DNA from: Voacanga thouarsii
Lineage: Eukaryota > Streptophyta > Magnoliopsida > Gentianales > Apocynaceae
Length of the DNA: 64,000 nucleotides
Assembly (NCBI GenBank): GCA_026120185.1
Contig: JANUWF010001218.1
Coordinates: 4,092,001 to 4,156,000 of the forward strand
Reading direction: 5' to 3'
In this document: one piece after another, positions 33,000 through 46,089 of the stretch
Position numbering within the stretch: the first letter of the stretch is position 1
How the letters are laid out: each line of letters opens with the position of its first letter
The notes under the pieces: model-generated
What the model was told of the DNA's origin: nothing
The model's input: only the letters and a program-made list of their open reading frames with translations
Database searches by the model: none
Translations under genes and position numbers: made by a program

Positions 33000-34564
33000 T
33001 CAACAATCCTCTACATAAAAAAGAAACTAGGTTATAAAAAAATATAATTATGAGTTCCACATTACACTTGCATAATTTGTTGCCTCAAATCTTGACAACA
33101 ATTAAAATGCAAGAAATATTAGACTTGTATATTCTCCAATATCCAATAATTGCATATTTCCTTACATTGTTAAGGATCCACCCCTTTATCCCCACATAGA
33201 GGTACAGCTACACTACTTTGTAATGGGATGAACCAATCCCTTTTTATAATATTTTTATGATCCCTCCAGTTGAAATTGATCATTCCCATGACCACCTTTC
33301 TTGCTGCATTAAGGTTGGGTAAAGTAATGTTATCCTGCAACTCATCCAAATGTCCATATCAATACCATATGCAAGAGAAACATTTCTCTAGAAATAGAAT
33401 TAAAAACCATAGCACCCTCATCCAATAATTCATTCAACTCCTCTATTGGTGGTTGCAAATACACATCAATCTTGTTACCTAGTGACTTAGAACCATCTAT
33501 AAGTGTTGACAAAATAAAATATGATTGTTTCATGTAAAGCCAAGGTGGTAAGTTATAAGAGACAAGAACTACGAGCCAAATGCTCTGGAGAATATAAAAG
33601 TTTGAGAAAGGGCCAAAACCATCCGCTAAACAGCTAAGTCTAACATTTCTACAATTAAGAGAAAATTGAGGATTCACCTTATCAAACCTTTTCCATGCAC
33701 GAGAGTCGGCTGGATGTTTATAGAAACTGTCCTTTACCTATCCCTCCTCATGCCACCTCATTAATAATGCTATTTTAATTTACATAAATATCTATTTTAA
33801 TTAGGATTTTAATGGAAAGTACTTAAACCATTTAAATACAATTTCCCCCCTTTTTTTGTGCACATTAGAACTGTACAAACAACACACTAACTTAGCCCTT
33901 TATCATCCCCCCTGTACAACACGCAATTATTCTAACATGCAGTCCAAGTTTTCATTCCATCCCTAATATATTGGTTATATTTGTGGCCTCATAATTATTT
34001 TTAGGTATTTTCACACCTACATCATCAAAAGCCTCATTTAATAGTTCAAGCAACATATCAAACGATTTGTTTGACTACCTATTTAGAACTTTTATGTGTA
34101 ACAATCGCATAAGGAATGAAATGGAAGAAAACTTCTTACATTCGGAATACAACTCAACATTGGTATCTTGTAATATCCTAAGTATTTGCTTTATATCATC
34201 CGAAAACTTGCTAGCATTAATTGTGTCATTCATTCTAGTTGCATAATTGACCATACCAACCATGTCATCTTCATTAACTACACATTCAAAAGATGGCTTG
34301 CTCTTGTCATTTTTTAAGGACACAAATTCTTTCCTATGAAAATCCCAGATTTTACACCAACCCAAGAAGCCCCACATCTTATAATGTTATTTTATTTCTA
34401 TTAAGTTCACATAATAACTGTTTTAGCACTGAGTACATGGATAGGGAATCTTTGTCCCCTTAGTTTGTCTTTACATGCATACTCAAGAAACCTATTCAAT
34501 CCATCATCATATTCTTTGCAAAGGTAATTAGATAGGTCAATCCATGGCCATGCTCTCTAATCAA
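33000..34564 (-). pseudogene. CACTA/En-Spm TNP2-like transposase remnant
   Basis: Segments in order on the minus strand: an N-terminal piece with the Transpos_assoc pattern (YDDGLNRFLEYAC, about 34490-34530), the CKKFSSISFLMRLLHIKVLNR block followed by SNKSFDMLLELLNEAFDDVG (34100-33990), a CVLYRGDD block near 33910, a RWHEEG...HPADSRAWKRFDK block (33760-33680), and the DDE-type core region RNVRLSCLADGFGPFSNF, VVLVSYNLPPWLYMKQSYFI and KIDVYLQPPIEELNELLDEG (33342-33677). TNP2-type proteins cut CACTA elements at their CACTA-bearing ends. Stops and frame changes separate the pieces and the C-terminal half is unrecognisable. Confidence 0.88.
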
Positions 34565-36666
34565 AAGCATATAATTAAACAACTTTATTAATTTAAATAA
34601 ACGCAAAGTTCACAAATAGAGCGCATGTAAAGATTATGGCAATTCAATAGTCTTCAAAAAAGAATTCTACTACCAATAATGCAAATTTTGTATAGACCTA
34701 TTTCTTAATAAAGGGCCACAAAAATGAAACTTTGACATCATGCTTTGTCCACTTCTTTTGTTAGTTTTTAACAAAGTTGGGAACTTTAGAACTTTACCTT
34801 ATCGAGAATCCATAGAATATTACTCAAACAACATGTTTATTTCTAATTATGCTCAACTGCCATAGTTTAAAAAACACTAAGTATACTAGGGATCATACAA
34901 TAAAAAGAGCCAATACAAGTCAAATTGCAATGGATGGCAAGAAACTTTTTTCCTTGTTCTCAGTCATAGATAAAATTGAAATAACTTTTTTTTAAAATTG
35001 TCCTCTAGGAGTTGTTACCCTATTCAATGTAAACCAAAGTCATCTTTAGAGATCTCTTTGCAAGAACAATGAGTACTACTATATTAAGAACTTGCTGATT
35101 CAGGAGAAGTTTACAATATCTTCCCAAAAATCCCTAATGCATTGTCAATTTTGTCAGTTTCTTATATCAACAAAGTAAGTGATTTGTCAGAAAAAAAGAT
35201 TTTGCTTGGACGCTAGGCAGGATAATAGGCTTTATAGCATCTGAATTGAAAGTAATATCTTTACAAAAAAAAAATAATGAATCAATAAGAGTTTTCTTCA
35301 ATGTTTCACGCTTTTATTAGCAAATTCATGCATAATTTGGTAGATAAGCCAACTCTTTTGTCTTTAGAGTTGTTTGGTAATTGAGAGCTTAGAGTAAGCA
35401 TGACACCAGAGGCAAAGACAAATTGTTAAAGATGAATTCATCATTTAAATAAATTCTGCTATTCTACACAAATGACCTTTATCTAAATACAGTATTATAT
35501 ATGGTTGCCTTGCAATGATCTTGATTCAAATTAGACTGTTAGGAGAGTATATCTCAATGAAAGATATTTCACATTTTCACCCCTTTTCAGGATGTACCTC
35601 GGAAGAAAACGTATTCTAAATAGACTCGCCTATCTAAAAAAGAAATCATAATTAGTGAATTTTTTTCAAAAAGAATTATACCATTAAAGGACTATACAAT
35701 TTGACTATACCAAATTATGCCTAAATCCATGCACAATAGATAAAGTATTAAAAAAACATTAAAATTAAATTCTACCAAAATTTATGCATGCAAGAATCTT
35801 TGCTGATAAACAAGAACAGAAGGAACCTATTCTTTGAGAATAAAAGGAGAAATTACCTTTTGTTGCAACACCAAACTTCTTCTTCTCTGCCAAATATATT
35901 ATTTGCTAGCCACAATGAAGAGGAATCACTTAGTTGTCATATCAACAGTCTTCAATTGAGAAGCAGAATCAATAGCATTCAATAAGAAATATAATCTTGC
36001 TAAGCCAACTTCACCCAAAATCTGTAGCTCCAAAGCAACTCGAGAGCAAAAATTAGGAGAGCTATTCACATAAAAATTCAATATTTTCATAATGGGATGA
36101 AAGAACAAAATAGGGAAAGGACTAACACAACTTTCTAATCGCAAATTTCACATCTTTGAGCTCCAAGCAAAATCCCTAAGAGCTATGTTGTGCTCGTCAA
36201 AACTCGATCCAGAAGAAGCTGCCATCAGTGTCTTCTAACAATACTTTGGTTCTCTTGGTGAGTTTCTATTTTCTAGGATAAGTAAAGGGAATAAGGAGAA
36301 ATTTTGTTGTAATTTTGTCAAGTGTTCTGTTTTCTCTAGTAAGACAAAATTTTTCGTTACAGCCCTAAAATTTTCTTCCATTATTGATATAATTTCAAAA
36401 TAATGTTTTTAAAAATTCTCATTTTCTTTATTTAATTTATATTTTTAAAAAAATTCAATTCTCAAGATTTTATAATTATCAAATTAATTAAATCAATTAA
36501 TTAATTTACAAATAAATTAAGTTCAATCGATACTTTAATGTAAATCAGGAATTATATTTTGTAATTAAATTCAATTTTGCATAATATACAAAGAAAAATA
36601 TATTGCACATGCACATAATTTGTCGTACAAAAACGAACTATTATAGATTAAAAAATTAATGATCTA
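34565..36666 (-). other. Region upstream of the CACTA transposase
   Basis: Mostly featureless A+T-rich sequence. One exon-like piece lies at 36148-36225 on the minus strand: an ATG followed by AASSGSSFDEHNIALRDFAW and a possible donor, with another open stretch at 35926-36050 reading SRVALELQILGEVGLARLYF. I recognise neither. They could be element 5' sequence or captured exons. Confidence 0.35.
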
Positions 36667-36896
36667 CTCCCTCTGTCCTAAATTGAACGTCTACTTTTGA
36701 CTTAATTCACTACACAAAGGAAGGCTTTGACCAAGATTAAGTTACTATATTATCTTTATTATTTAAAGTGGTTAGTGGTGGGACTGAGTATTCATGGGAT
36801 ATGATCCCTTAAATTATGGTGGGTGTTTATGAAATTTTAGTAAAAAAAAATGTGCTTATTTTAAGAAAATGGACATTCAATTTTGGACAGAAGAAG
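36667..36896. mobile_element. Stowaway-type MITE (mariner superfamily)
   Basis: The left end CTCCCTCTGTCCTAAATTGA and the right end (reverse complement CTTCTTCTGTCCAAAATTGA) form inverted repeats of the Stowaway CTCCCTCCGT class, flanked by TA on each side (36665-36666 and 36897-36898). 230 bp, no coding capacity; such elements use mariner transposases in trans. Confidence 0.9.
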
Positions 36897-36958
36897 TAAT
36901 ATATTGGACTTGTAAATATGTTATGAAGATGAAAAAATACCAAATTTGAAGATCATTA

Positions 36959-36960
<2 letters not shown>

Positions 36961-36997
<37 letters not shown>

Positions 36998-37018
36998 GTG
37001 TATGTGTGTGTGTGTGTA
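36961..37018. repeat. (TA)n/(TG)n compound microsatellite
   Basis: About 30 bp of TA repeat followed by TGTATATG and a TG run. Confidence 0.95.
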
Positions 37019-37342
37019 AACAAAATTTTTCCAAAAATCAAAATATTCTTGAAACAATTTTCACATATCCAAAGGTAATTTTAGAAAATTATATTGTGGG
37101 TTAAAAGAAAATTAGTTTTTTTTTAATAGAAGCTTGGCCACTACTTACTAAGGCCAGTGACTAGCTGGTCCGACTGAAAAAAAAATTTGTAATGCGAAAA
37201 GGAAAAGAAAAGTAAATTTCATTTTCTATGTTCAATTGCAATGTGTTGACCAAAATAAAAAATTGAATAATCACGTTCAAGTTTTGGTTTCCAATTGTTT
37301 TCAATTCTTCAAATTAGCTCCAATTGATTGGATTGGAAACTA

Positions 37343-37343
<1 letters not shown>

Positions 37344-37391
<48 letters not shown>
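37344..37391. repeat. (CA)n microsatellite
   Basis: About 48 bp of uninterrupted CA dinucleotides. Confidence 0.97.
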
Positions 37392-37392
<1 letters not shown>

Positions 37393-37779
37393 CCTTATGA
37401 TCATGCTGGCAAAATATATTATTATAAAGTATATTTAATGTCCAATACGTACCCTACATTAATTATAGAATACTGGTTCATGAATTGACAATACAACTAT
37501 TAGCTTTATCAAATGAATTGAGTAACTAAGCTAAATTAATTAAGTTTAAAAAAGAAACCAAGCATACATAGATTAAGTAGTTAATTATCGCTATTAGTCG
37601 ATCATTTATAAATTGATATCCTTCAACTTCACAAACCATCGTACATATTTAAAATATTGGTAAAAGCAGTAAAGGTCTATAATATTAGTTAAATTCTTTA
37701 GGAGGAATATGGAAACAAAGTTTTGAGGAAATTAGATAATATTAACCCTTGATAAAAGAGTATCGGAGAGGATTGATTT
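37392..37779. other. Unassigned A+T-rich spacer
   Basis: Nothing recognisable on either strand. Confidence 0.4.
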
Positions 37780-38211
37780 ATTGATGACGCTCGAACAATC
37801 ATCATAAATAATTCTAAATGTGTAATTAATAACTTATTTCTGACGGCGACTAAAAAATCATAGTAAATCAATCATCTTAAATATTTTAATATATACGGCA
37901 GTCATAAAGCTATCCTAAATATCTCAAAGACCATCATATTTATTCCTATAATTATGACGGTCTAAAAACTACCATAACAAATATTTAAAATAATGGCACC
38001 TTGAGAAGTCGTCTTATATAATTGTTTTATATGATGAACCGCCATAATTGTTTTACTATAAATGACTATCTGTCATACATAATAGAATATATAAGATGAT
38101 TGGTACGGCCGCAGCTTCTAATGATTTTATACGATGGTCTGTCATATAAAACCTTTATTTTCGAGCTGTTGTAAAAAATGTCGTCGTATATAGAACATTT
38201 TTTTTGTAGTC
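37780..38211 (-). mobile_element. CACTA element terminus with subterminal repeats
   Basis: The plus strand ends TTTTTTTTGTAGTC. Its reverse complement reads (G)ACTACAAAAAAAATG, a CACTACAAAAAAAA-type end with one changed first base. Inside it lie repeated short motifs on a GACGG / GATGGTCTGTCATA / GTCGTCGTATATAG theme, the subterminal repeats where CACTA transposases bind. It abuts copia reverse-transcriptase sequence at 38212. It may be the 5' end of the element whose transposase remnant lies at 32.0-34.6 kb, but no matching far end was found. Confidence 0.6.
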
Positions 38212-39636
38212 AAAGCAATGAACGTAGAGATTAAATCTATGTATATTAATCAAATTTGGCATCTTGTCATTACACTTGAAGGGATTAAACCGATAGAATA
38301 TAAGTTGGTATACAAAAGAAAAAGGGACGTAAATGTAAAGGTTGAAACCTTCAAAGTAAGGTTAGTTACAAAAAGACATATACAAAAAGAGAAAATCAAT
38401 TATGAGGAAACTTTTTCACTGATAGCCATTTTGAAATTTATCAGGATTCTCCTTACCATCACTTATTATTATAACTACGAGATATAGTAAATGAAGGTTA
38501 AGACTACTTTTCTTAATGACAATCTTAGTGAAAATACCTATGTGATCCAACTAGAAGGATTCATTGCTAAAACTTAAGAGTATATGGTTTGTAAGCTTAA
38601 AAAGTCCACTTATAAACTTAAGAAAGTTTCAAGGGTATGGAACATATGTTCTAATGAGACTACAAAATCTTATGATTTTATACAAAATATGGATGAACTA
38701 TGAATATATAGGAAGTTAGACGATAAGAACATGTGATTCTTGGTATTATACATAGATAATATTCTACTCATTGAAAATGATGTAAGGACATTATCATCTA
38801 TTAAGGTTTGGTTATCTAGTCAACTCAGCATAAAAAAATATGAGAAGCCAACTATGCTCTTAGCTTTAAGCTTCTTAAAAATAGGAAGTAAGGAATGTAA
38901 GACTTATCCCAAACTACTTATATTAATAAGATATTATCAAAGTATAGCATGGATCAATATAAGGAAGAAATCGTACCCTTTAGACAAGGACTAGTCATAT
39001 TTTCCAAGTAGTGTCTTAAGGCATAAAAGGACACAGATAGAATGGGTAAGATTTCGTATGCTTCGGTAATAGGAAGTCTCATATATGTTATGCTTTGCAC
39101 AAGACCTGATATCTATTTTGCTATTGGCATGATTAGTAGATACCTTAGCAAACTATAAAGTATATTCTCAAGTACTTTAAAGGAACGAGAGATTATATAT
39201 TAGTTTATAGAGTAGATGATTTAGTTCTAATTTGTTATATAGTCTTAGACTTTCGAGCAAATAAAGATGGAAGAAAATCTACAACTAGATATATTTTCAC
39301 TTTATTTGGAGAAGCAATTTTATAGAAAAATGCCAAGTAATCATGTAATATTGATTCCACTATGGAAGTTGAATATATGGTAGTTTCGGAAGTGTTTAAA
39401 GAGGTAATATGGCTTCAAAAGTTTTCTTAATGAAACTTGTAGTTGTATCGAATATGGATTAGCCATTAATAATGTATAGTGATAATTCTGGAGCTATATC
39501 ATAATGTAATGAACCTAGAAACCACAAAAAAGGTAACCACATTGAAAAAAAAGTATCACTTAATTCGAGATTTTTTTCAAAAATAGGAGATATTAGTTGA
39601 TCAGATTTTTCAAGAGAACAATCTGGTAGACCTATT
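38212..39636 (+). pseudogene. Copia element 3: reverse transcriptase and RNase H remnant
   Basis: It starts abruptly inside pol (KAMNVEIKSMYINQIWHLV) against the CACTA end. Reverse transcriptase continues with GIKPIEYKLVYKRKRDVNVK, EKINYEETFS, a YIDN-type catalytic box in place of YVDD at about 38745, and IENDVRTLSSIKVWLSSQLS. RNase H follows at about 39200-39620 with many stops. It is more decayed than copia 1 and copia C but belongs to the same family. The C-terminal pol motif is split by the insertion at 39637: NLVDL before it and FTKPLTKKCF after it. Confidence 0.85.
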
Positions 39637-40552
39637 GTCATACCCTGTGCCTGTGGACTCGGGAGCGTGGCTATGGATCTGGCAGCACCCACAATCAATT
39701 ACTTGACCCCTCTTTCGGGGTCTAAACTTATAAACCAAACTTAGGACCAATCAGGTAGCATTGGATTCTAAAGGTGGCTCATCGTGCACGGTGTAGTACT
39801 TAATTCTCATACCAAGGGCTAGTTATTTGCTCTGATGCCAAATATTACACCTTATGCCCGCAAGTTTGGGAGAGCGACAGTAGGCCTAGCAGTACCCACG
39901 GTTAAGTACTTGGTTGCCGTTCTCATTGGACCAAAATGAAAATCCTAAGTTAACAATGAGTACTTGGCCAATCTTTATATACCATTCAGACTTATCATTA
40001 GAATCTCATATGCAATTAGGGTGTCACATTCACCCCTTTTTGGCCAAGCGTCCCCATTAGGCCCGCACTTAAGAGCCAAACTGAGGACCAACTAGATGGC
40101 GTGAGATTTTAGAGGTGGCTCCCATAACGCATAGTGTCGCACTTAGGTCCCATATATATTGAGGCATGATTATCTGCTCTGATACTAAATGTCACACTCT
40201 ATGCTTGTGAACCCAAAAGCATAACTATGGCCCTAGCAATGCCCATGGTCAACTATTTGGCCACATCCTCGTTGAGTTAAAATAGATATTCTAAATTGAT
40301 AATGTATATTTATACTCATTCTTATATACTATTCAGACTTATCATTAGAATCTCATGTATAATCACTGTTTACATTCCATGCTCGCAAACCGGGAGTACA
40401 ATTATGGGCCTGATAGCACCTATGATCAATTACTTGGCCACTGTCCTCGTTAAACCAAGATGAAAATCTCAAATTAACAATGAGTACTTAGACCCATTAT
40501 TAAGTACCCTTCAGACTTATCATCAGAATCCCATGTGGGATATGGGTGTCAT
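39637..40552. mobile_element. 916-bp insertion with internal repeats in copia 3
   Basis: Flanked by ACCTATT at 39630-39636 and ACCTATT at 40553-40559, in the middle of a conserved pol motif. Ends: GTCATACCC at the left and GGGTGTCAT at the right, a short imperfect inverted repeat. The body consists of about four degenerate units, each starting near a GTCAYAC-like block (39637, ~39847, ~40190, ~40368) and sharing elements such as CAATTACTTGGCC, AATGAGTACTT and CAGACTTATCATTAGAATC. No coding capacity. I cannot assign a class. Confidence 0.7.
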
Positions 40553-40657
40553 ACCTATTTACTAAACCTTTGACAAAGAAGTGTTTCATAGACACTTAGA
40601 TACCTTATAAGTTAGCACATATGGAGTGTTATAATCTTTGTCATGCAAGTGGGAGAT
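40553..40657 (+). pseudogene. Copia-3 pol 3' end and polypurine tract
   Basis: It resumes at the broken motif (TKPLTKKCFIDT), then the usual ~70 bp to a CAAGTGGGAGATTA polypurine tract at the LTR border. Confidence 0.8.
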
Positions 40658-42443
40658 TATTGGAAATTATGCCCAAAAAAGACTGTAATTTTATAAAGAT
40701 ATTTATAATAATAATAGTGATTTCTTTTTATAAATTTATTTTAACATTTTTATACACAAAGGTCCAATTATATTAATAAATCATCTATGTATTGGATCGT
40801 GCTTCACAATAAGGTATAGATCATCGTTACTTAATATACAAACAAAAGTATTCTTGATTAGTTGATAAAACTAAGCATTTTATCAAGTGAAAATCATTAT
40901 AATATAGTTTCTATGATAATTTACCTTAATCATTGAGGAGTTATCTCACACCATAAGTGTAATTATATTTAGAATATATAGCACTAGACCAATAATAGTA
41001 GTCTTTATCAAAATATTTTAAGAATAGAGATTAAACTCTTACTACTACAGTATGAACGAATACTCTATAATTTGAGTATGAGTTAATGGTTTAATGAAGT
41101 TAAGAGTATATGCTTTGATATATTATTAATAATATTTCTACCATGAGATTAACAATCTTTATGCTAGGCATGTATATTTAGTTAATCAAGACAAATTTAA
41201 ACAATAGAGTTTTGATGCCTTTCTTTGTGAAAGGATTAATCACCTCTTATGATAGTCTGGAATAATCTATATAAAATCTAAGGCCTTGGGATCATGACTA
41301 AGATTGTAATGCTATAAGGGTAGCTCCTATAGATATGCAATTACATTCTTTGAAGTCATAGATTATTAGGTGAGATATCAAAAGATGGCAAATATTATTG
41401 AGAAATGTGATAATATGCATATGTCATATCTCAATTGTAGTATTACATAAAAAGGTATTTTCGTTATTGCACATGCAAGTCAAAGAATTACTATCACAAT
41501 ATTATTCTTGAGGTCAATATCTTCATATGGTAATAAATAAATATATTTAAAATGAATAGATACATATATTTGTTAGTAAGGACATTTTAATCATTTTAGT
41601 AGTTAAGGATAATATCTCTTTTGCTCCCTTAGAGTAGTTTGAGAAACCATAATAACTACTTTAGTCATTATAGAAATTGTTGGATGTTTTAGAAAAGATA
41701 GAGAAATTATTTTATTCTAGAAAATCCGTACTAATGTATGAAGTAGAATAATTAATTAATTTTTAAAAGTCTAAATTTACATATAGGTTAGAATAAAATA
41801 AATATTTAATATTGAGTCATGGATTTGTTATTTTGAATTTTAATTTACTAAAAAGCCCAAACAAAATAATAAATTATTAGATTATGAATTTTATTGTTTT
41901 TAGATTTTTATTTTATAAAGAATTAAAAATGCATAAATAAAACAATAAGCCCAGTAAGATAGGACAAAACCCTAGCCCATAATGGACTAGGGTATAGCCA
42001 GCTATATGGTTAATAAAAACCCCAAGGAGACCGGCCAAAAGGGTTATTGGAAACACTAGAGCTACTAACTCCTTACTCTCTCTTGTTTTGATTTCTTTCT
42101 TTCTTTTCAGACAAACATTCTAACTACTTTCACCAGTAGAATAATTTGTAATATTGAAATAATACTTTAAAATGTCAAAAGAAAAGATCTTTGACATTTC
42201 ATGTGTAGGAGTCGAGGGTTGGCAGGTAGTAATACTCTAAAAAATATGGCTCAATCAAATCTTGGGCAACCAGTGGTTCAATAAAATTTAGTGCAACTCT
42301 CGGTTTTTTCTAATTTGAAGAAGAAAAGTAACTATATTTTCCTAGTCTCTAATAATTTTTATTGTTTATTGCACTGTATTTGATATATTCGATTCTGTAG
42401 ATTGAATAGTTTAAAAATATCCTAAACTAATAAGAATCCAACA
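40658..42443 (+). repeat. Copia-3 3' LTR
   Basis: It starts TATTGGAAATTATG after the polypurine tract, the first TG having changed to TA. It ends approximately at ATCCAACA (about 42443). Its internal block order matches the copia-1 LTR at 12006-13730. No gene. Confidence 0.65.
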
Positions 42444-43849
42444 AGAAGATTCATGATTGTTCAAAAAAGCAAGTATACATACTAGAAAACTCTCTATGCC
42501 CATTGTCAATCTCGATTGCTAATACTTTAGAGTTTCTTGAAGGACCAAAGATTTGAGTTTTTTAATAGTTCAACGTTAAAATATGCAACAGATATGTGGA
42601 AGTAATTCCAAGTATTCTAAGAAGTATCCAAAATATAGAAAAATAACCTTGGTGCTATTGCCACTATATAAAGAATCTTTAAGAAAAAAATAAAAAATTA
42701 AAGTAGAAATCAAGAGAATTAAGTTTAAAAATGATAAGACTAAAGTTCAGATGTCATTGTCTTATAATATTCCCTATATTTTTATAGATTCTATGTATTC
42801 TACACATGCTATCTTCTGTTGTTGAGAAAAAGACTAGTTAATAAATTCTAATGTTGAATGGTAAAGGAATTTAGATATTGATTTCTGGTATGAATTATAT
42901 ATATACTGGAAGCTCCAGTTTGCTATCGAAATAGACCATCTAATGTTTAGGCCAATCTTAGTCATTTTCTATATCATTGTACTCCTTGTGTATTATGGGA
43001 TAAATTGTATTAGAACTCCTAAATTTTAGTATCGTATTTTTATTTTTTTTTTCATTGTGAAATATGTTGCTTAAGTTCGATAAGCTTGAAAAGAAAATAA
43101 TAAATAGAACAGGAATGCAAATCCTCGTCAAAAAATCACATTCAAAACTTTAAACATTTATAAGCATTCTATAATTTTCATAATCCAAAGAAGTCTATTT
43201 GGTCAAATTCATATATGATTTGTCTTGTAAACAAAAAAAAAAAAAAAAAGCATTTTATCCCTAACAATACTACATTAAAATATACTTTCATACCTAACAA
43301 CACTGCCCCAAAGCAAACTTTCATCCCTAACAATATTGAGAGTAAACACATACATAAATTTTGGTTTTAATTTTGCAGTACATAAAAACATAGACAAAAT
43401 AACAGTACATTATTTCTATCAAATTATACATTCATTCACATCACTCGCACTTGTATTATCAACTTGTCTATTATAAAGATATTTGTTCCTTAGATATGGG
43501 TCTCCCAACTACGCTCAATCAAATTGATTCATTAATCTAAGTCAACTTCTGGACTTCATACTCCTTTTTTATTTGATAGGGCTAAACCTTATATTTTCTA
43601 CACCATTCCTTCTACTTTCTAGTTATCTATTATTTCTCCTATTTGACCCTTGTGCATCCCCATTCTTATATAGTATAAAATAACTGTCAAAACTAAGAAA
43701 TAATCTATCAATAAAAATATTTTATTATTTGTCGAAAATACCTTTCTTTTGCTCTTTCCAATCTCTATTATCTTTTTTTGTTGGCCAGCTTGATTATTCT
43801 TTGAGGTAGCTCGTTGTTATTGATTATTTGATTACTACTCTTTTGCGTT
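42444..43849. other. Non-coding spacer with short tandem units
   Basis: A poly-A run (about 43230) is followed by three imperfect ~35-bp units on a CTTTCATACCTAACAA theme (43238-43345). No coding motif on either strand. The stretch 43600-43849 loosely resembles 52740-53090, next to the MULE remnant, but the match is too weak to call. Confidence 0.4.
43842..43849. repeat. Left target duplication of hAT-2 (degenerate)
   Basis: TTTGCGTT versus TCTACATT at 50312-50319. The three mismatches are all transitions, as expected for an old duplication containing a CpG. Confidence 0.5.
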
Positions 43850-44030
43850 TAAAGTTGTAAATGAGCTAAACGTTCGTGAAGAAAGTTCATTCGAACTTAT
43901 TCGTGTTCAAATAAAACTCGTTTGATTAAGAATAAACTCGAATAGAATATTAAGTTTGATTAATAAATGAATAAAACCAAACATATTCGCAAATACATTT
44001 GAGCATTCGCGAACGTATTATATATTTTTA

Positions 44031-45355
44031 ATAATTAATTATATTTTTTGTATTATTTATTTATTTATTTATATTTTATAATATTAAAATTTACTCTTAT
44101 ATTTATTTATTTATATTTCTTAAGATTAGGTTACCACTTTGAACATATTATTCTTCACCTTCGTTGCCGTCTCTTACGGTTACCTCACACCTCTATCTTT
44201 GATGTCGTCTCCACTCTCTTTGCACTCTCTAACTCTCATATCCTCCTTTCATCACTATCAACTCCACTGCCATTCTTCACCCTCGCAGACATCGGGGGCA
44301 CTTCGGAGCATGCATCTAGATTCTTGTTGAATACAACATCTAAAAATATTTGATAGAATCTTTATATTCTTTCGAGGTCTAAGGTATTTGATTATATGAA
44401 TCTATATAAATTAATGATCTAATAGTTGAAAACATAATGGTATCATTTCATGAGATGAAAAAAAATTCCTTGCAATGAGGTTACTTATTAGCTACTATTC
44501 TGACTTCTAAGAATGTATTATCATGTCAATGGATTCTTCTTGTTTTTCCTCCATATCTTTTGATAGTTCTTATTAAGATTTGCATACGTTAAAAGTATAG
44601 ATTTGTAACACAAGCTTAGATGTATGTGCTTCTCTCTCTTAAGTCTTTTATCTTTTGAATTTTGAACATCTGTAAATCTTTAAGTTGTTAATTATTTTTC
44701 ATCTAAATTTGGATTTTTTTTCCTTTTTTTCTGGAGTCTTCTTCGTAATCTAAGGCAGGAAGATGGACAAGTATGCTTTATAGAAGGCATAATCGTAGAT
44801 CATGTCAATGACATAAAGATAGACACACCAACACTATAGTTATTGAAATGCAGACACCAATTATTGGCTACATGCATAAAATGTTGGCAATGTGAATTCT
44901 CATTTGTGAATATGATGTGTTATTTGAGTCAACGGTGTGTTTTGCAACCAATTATGATGTATTTGTTCATTAAATCTTATATTATTCATTACTTTTTCCT
45001 AGATGGATTACCTTTGAACATTAGCCTATTTTTTTTCCCTCATACAAGAAAGTTGTAGTCCTTTTTCTTGCTGATGATTTTGCATTTGGAGTTTGGGAAT
45101 TGTTAAGAAAGTGTTTCTCATATGTTTGAGATGATGGCTCTCTAGTATCATTTCATGTGTCATTTACAAGGACTGTTTTATATTCCTGTTCTTGTTCTTT
45201 GTTTATGAAAATATAAAATAATTGATTTGAGCTCATAAATTTGCATAATAAGTATGTCAAGTCTTCCATTTTCATTATTTCAAGGTTCTTCTACAAGTCC
45301 AAGAATGGGCAACAGCTCTTTTGATGAAGGATTACTTTAATTAAATGAGGTAGAT
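44031..45355 (+). other. hAT-2 5' region
   Basis: No conserved coding motif. The open frames at 44048-44353 are not recognisable. Confidence 0.45.
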
Positions 45356-46089
45356 ATGGAAAAGAAAAATAAATGTGCTAGCCAAAGCAAAGAACAAGTG
45401 GTAGAAGAAGGGGTTCAAGAACAAGAAACTAATACATTTCAATGGAAAAAAGAACAAAAAATTGTTGCTTCTTGGAAGGAAATGGAAGAAATTATGAATA
45501 GCAAAAGTAAGAAGATAACTAAATGCACATATTGCAAGGAGTCATGGCCTTTAAACAAAACTTCTACTACCACTAAACTTAACATGCTCTTGGCAATTAT
45601 CAAAGGAAGCTTTCCCTTGGTCAAAATCTAATAATAAAACAACAAGTACTTTCTTTTACTCAATTAGAGAATGAATATGTAAGTTCTATTACTAATTTTT
45701 GGTATGATCATTCTAAAGTTAGGAAGTTTGTTGTACATATAGTTTTGGGTCATATGAATATCCTTTCTCAATGGTGGAGCATACCATTTTACCAAAAAAT
45801 AGTTTGAAACACTCTGAAAAAGGATTGTATATTAACTTATGAGATTGAAGGGAAAAAAAAATTGAAGTCATTATTAAAGGATGTGAGAAGAATTTGTATT
45901 ACTATTGATATGTGGAAGTGTTTTGGACAAAAAATTTAATACATGGATGTCATGGTCATTTTGTTAATTCTAATTAGATGTTACAAAAACATACCTTGAG
46001 TTTTAAAAATGTGCCTCCTCCACATACTGGTATTCTTGTTGCTGATGCTCTTAATAAATGTCTTCTTGATTGAGGTATTGAAGATTATG
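45356..46089 (+). pseudogene. hAT-2 transposase, N-terminal half
   Basis: A basic N-terminus leads into a BED-type zinc finger (SWKEMEEIMNSKSKKI, then KCTYCKESWPLNKTS). After stops and frame changes it continues with KFVVHIVLGHMNILSQWW, the catalytic-core start RRICITIDMWKCFGQ, and PPPHTGILVADALNKCLLD, stop, GIEDYV. That last point is where hAT-1 continues into LTLDNAS. Here the LTR interrupts, and the motif resumes at 47899. Confidence 0.85.
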
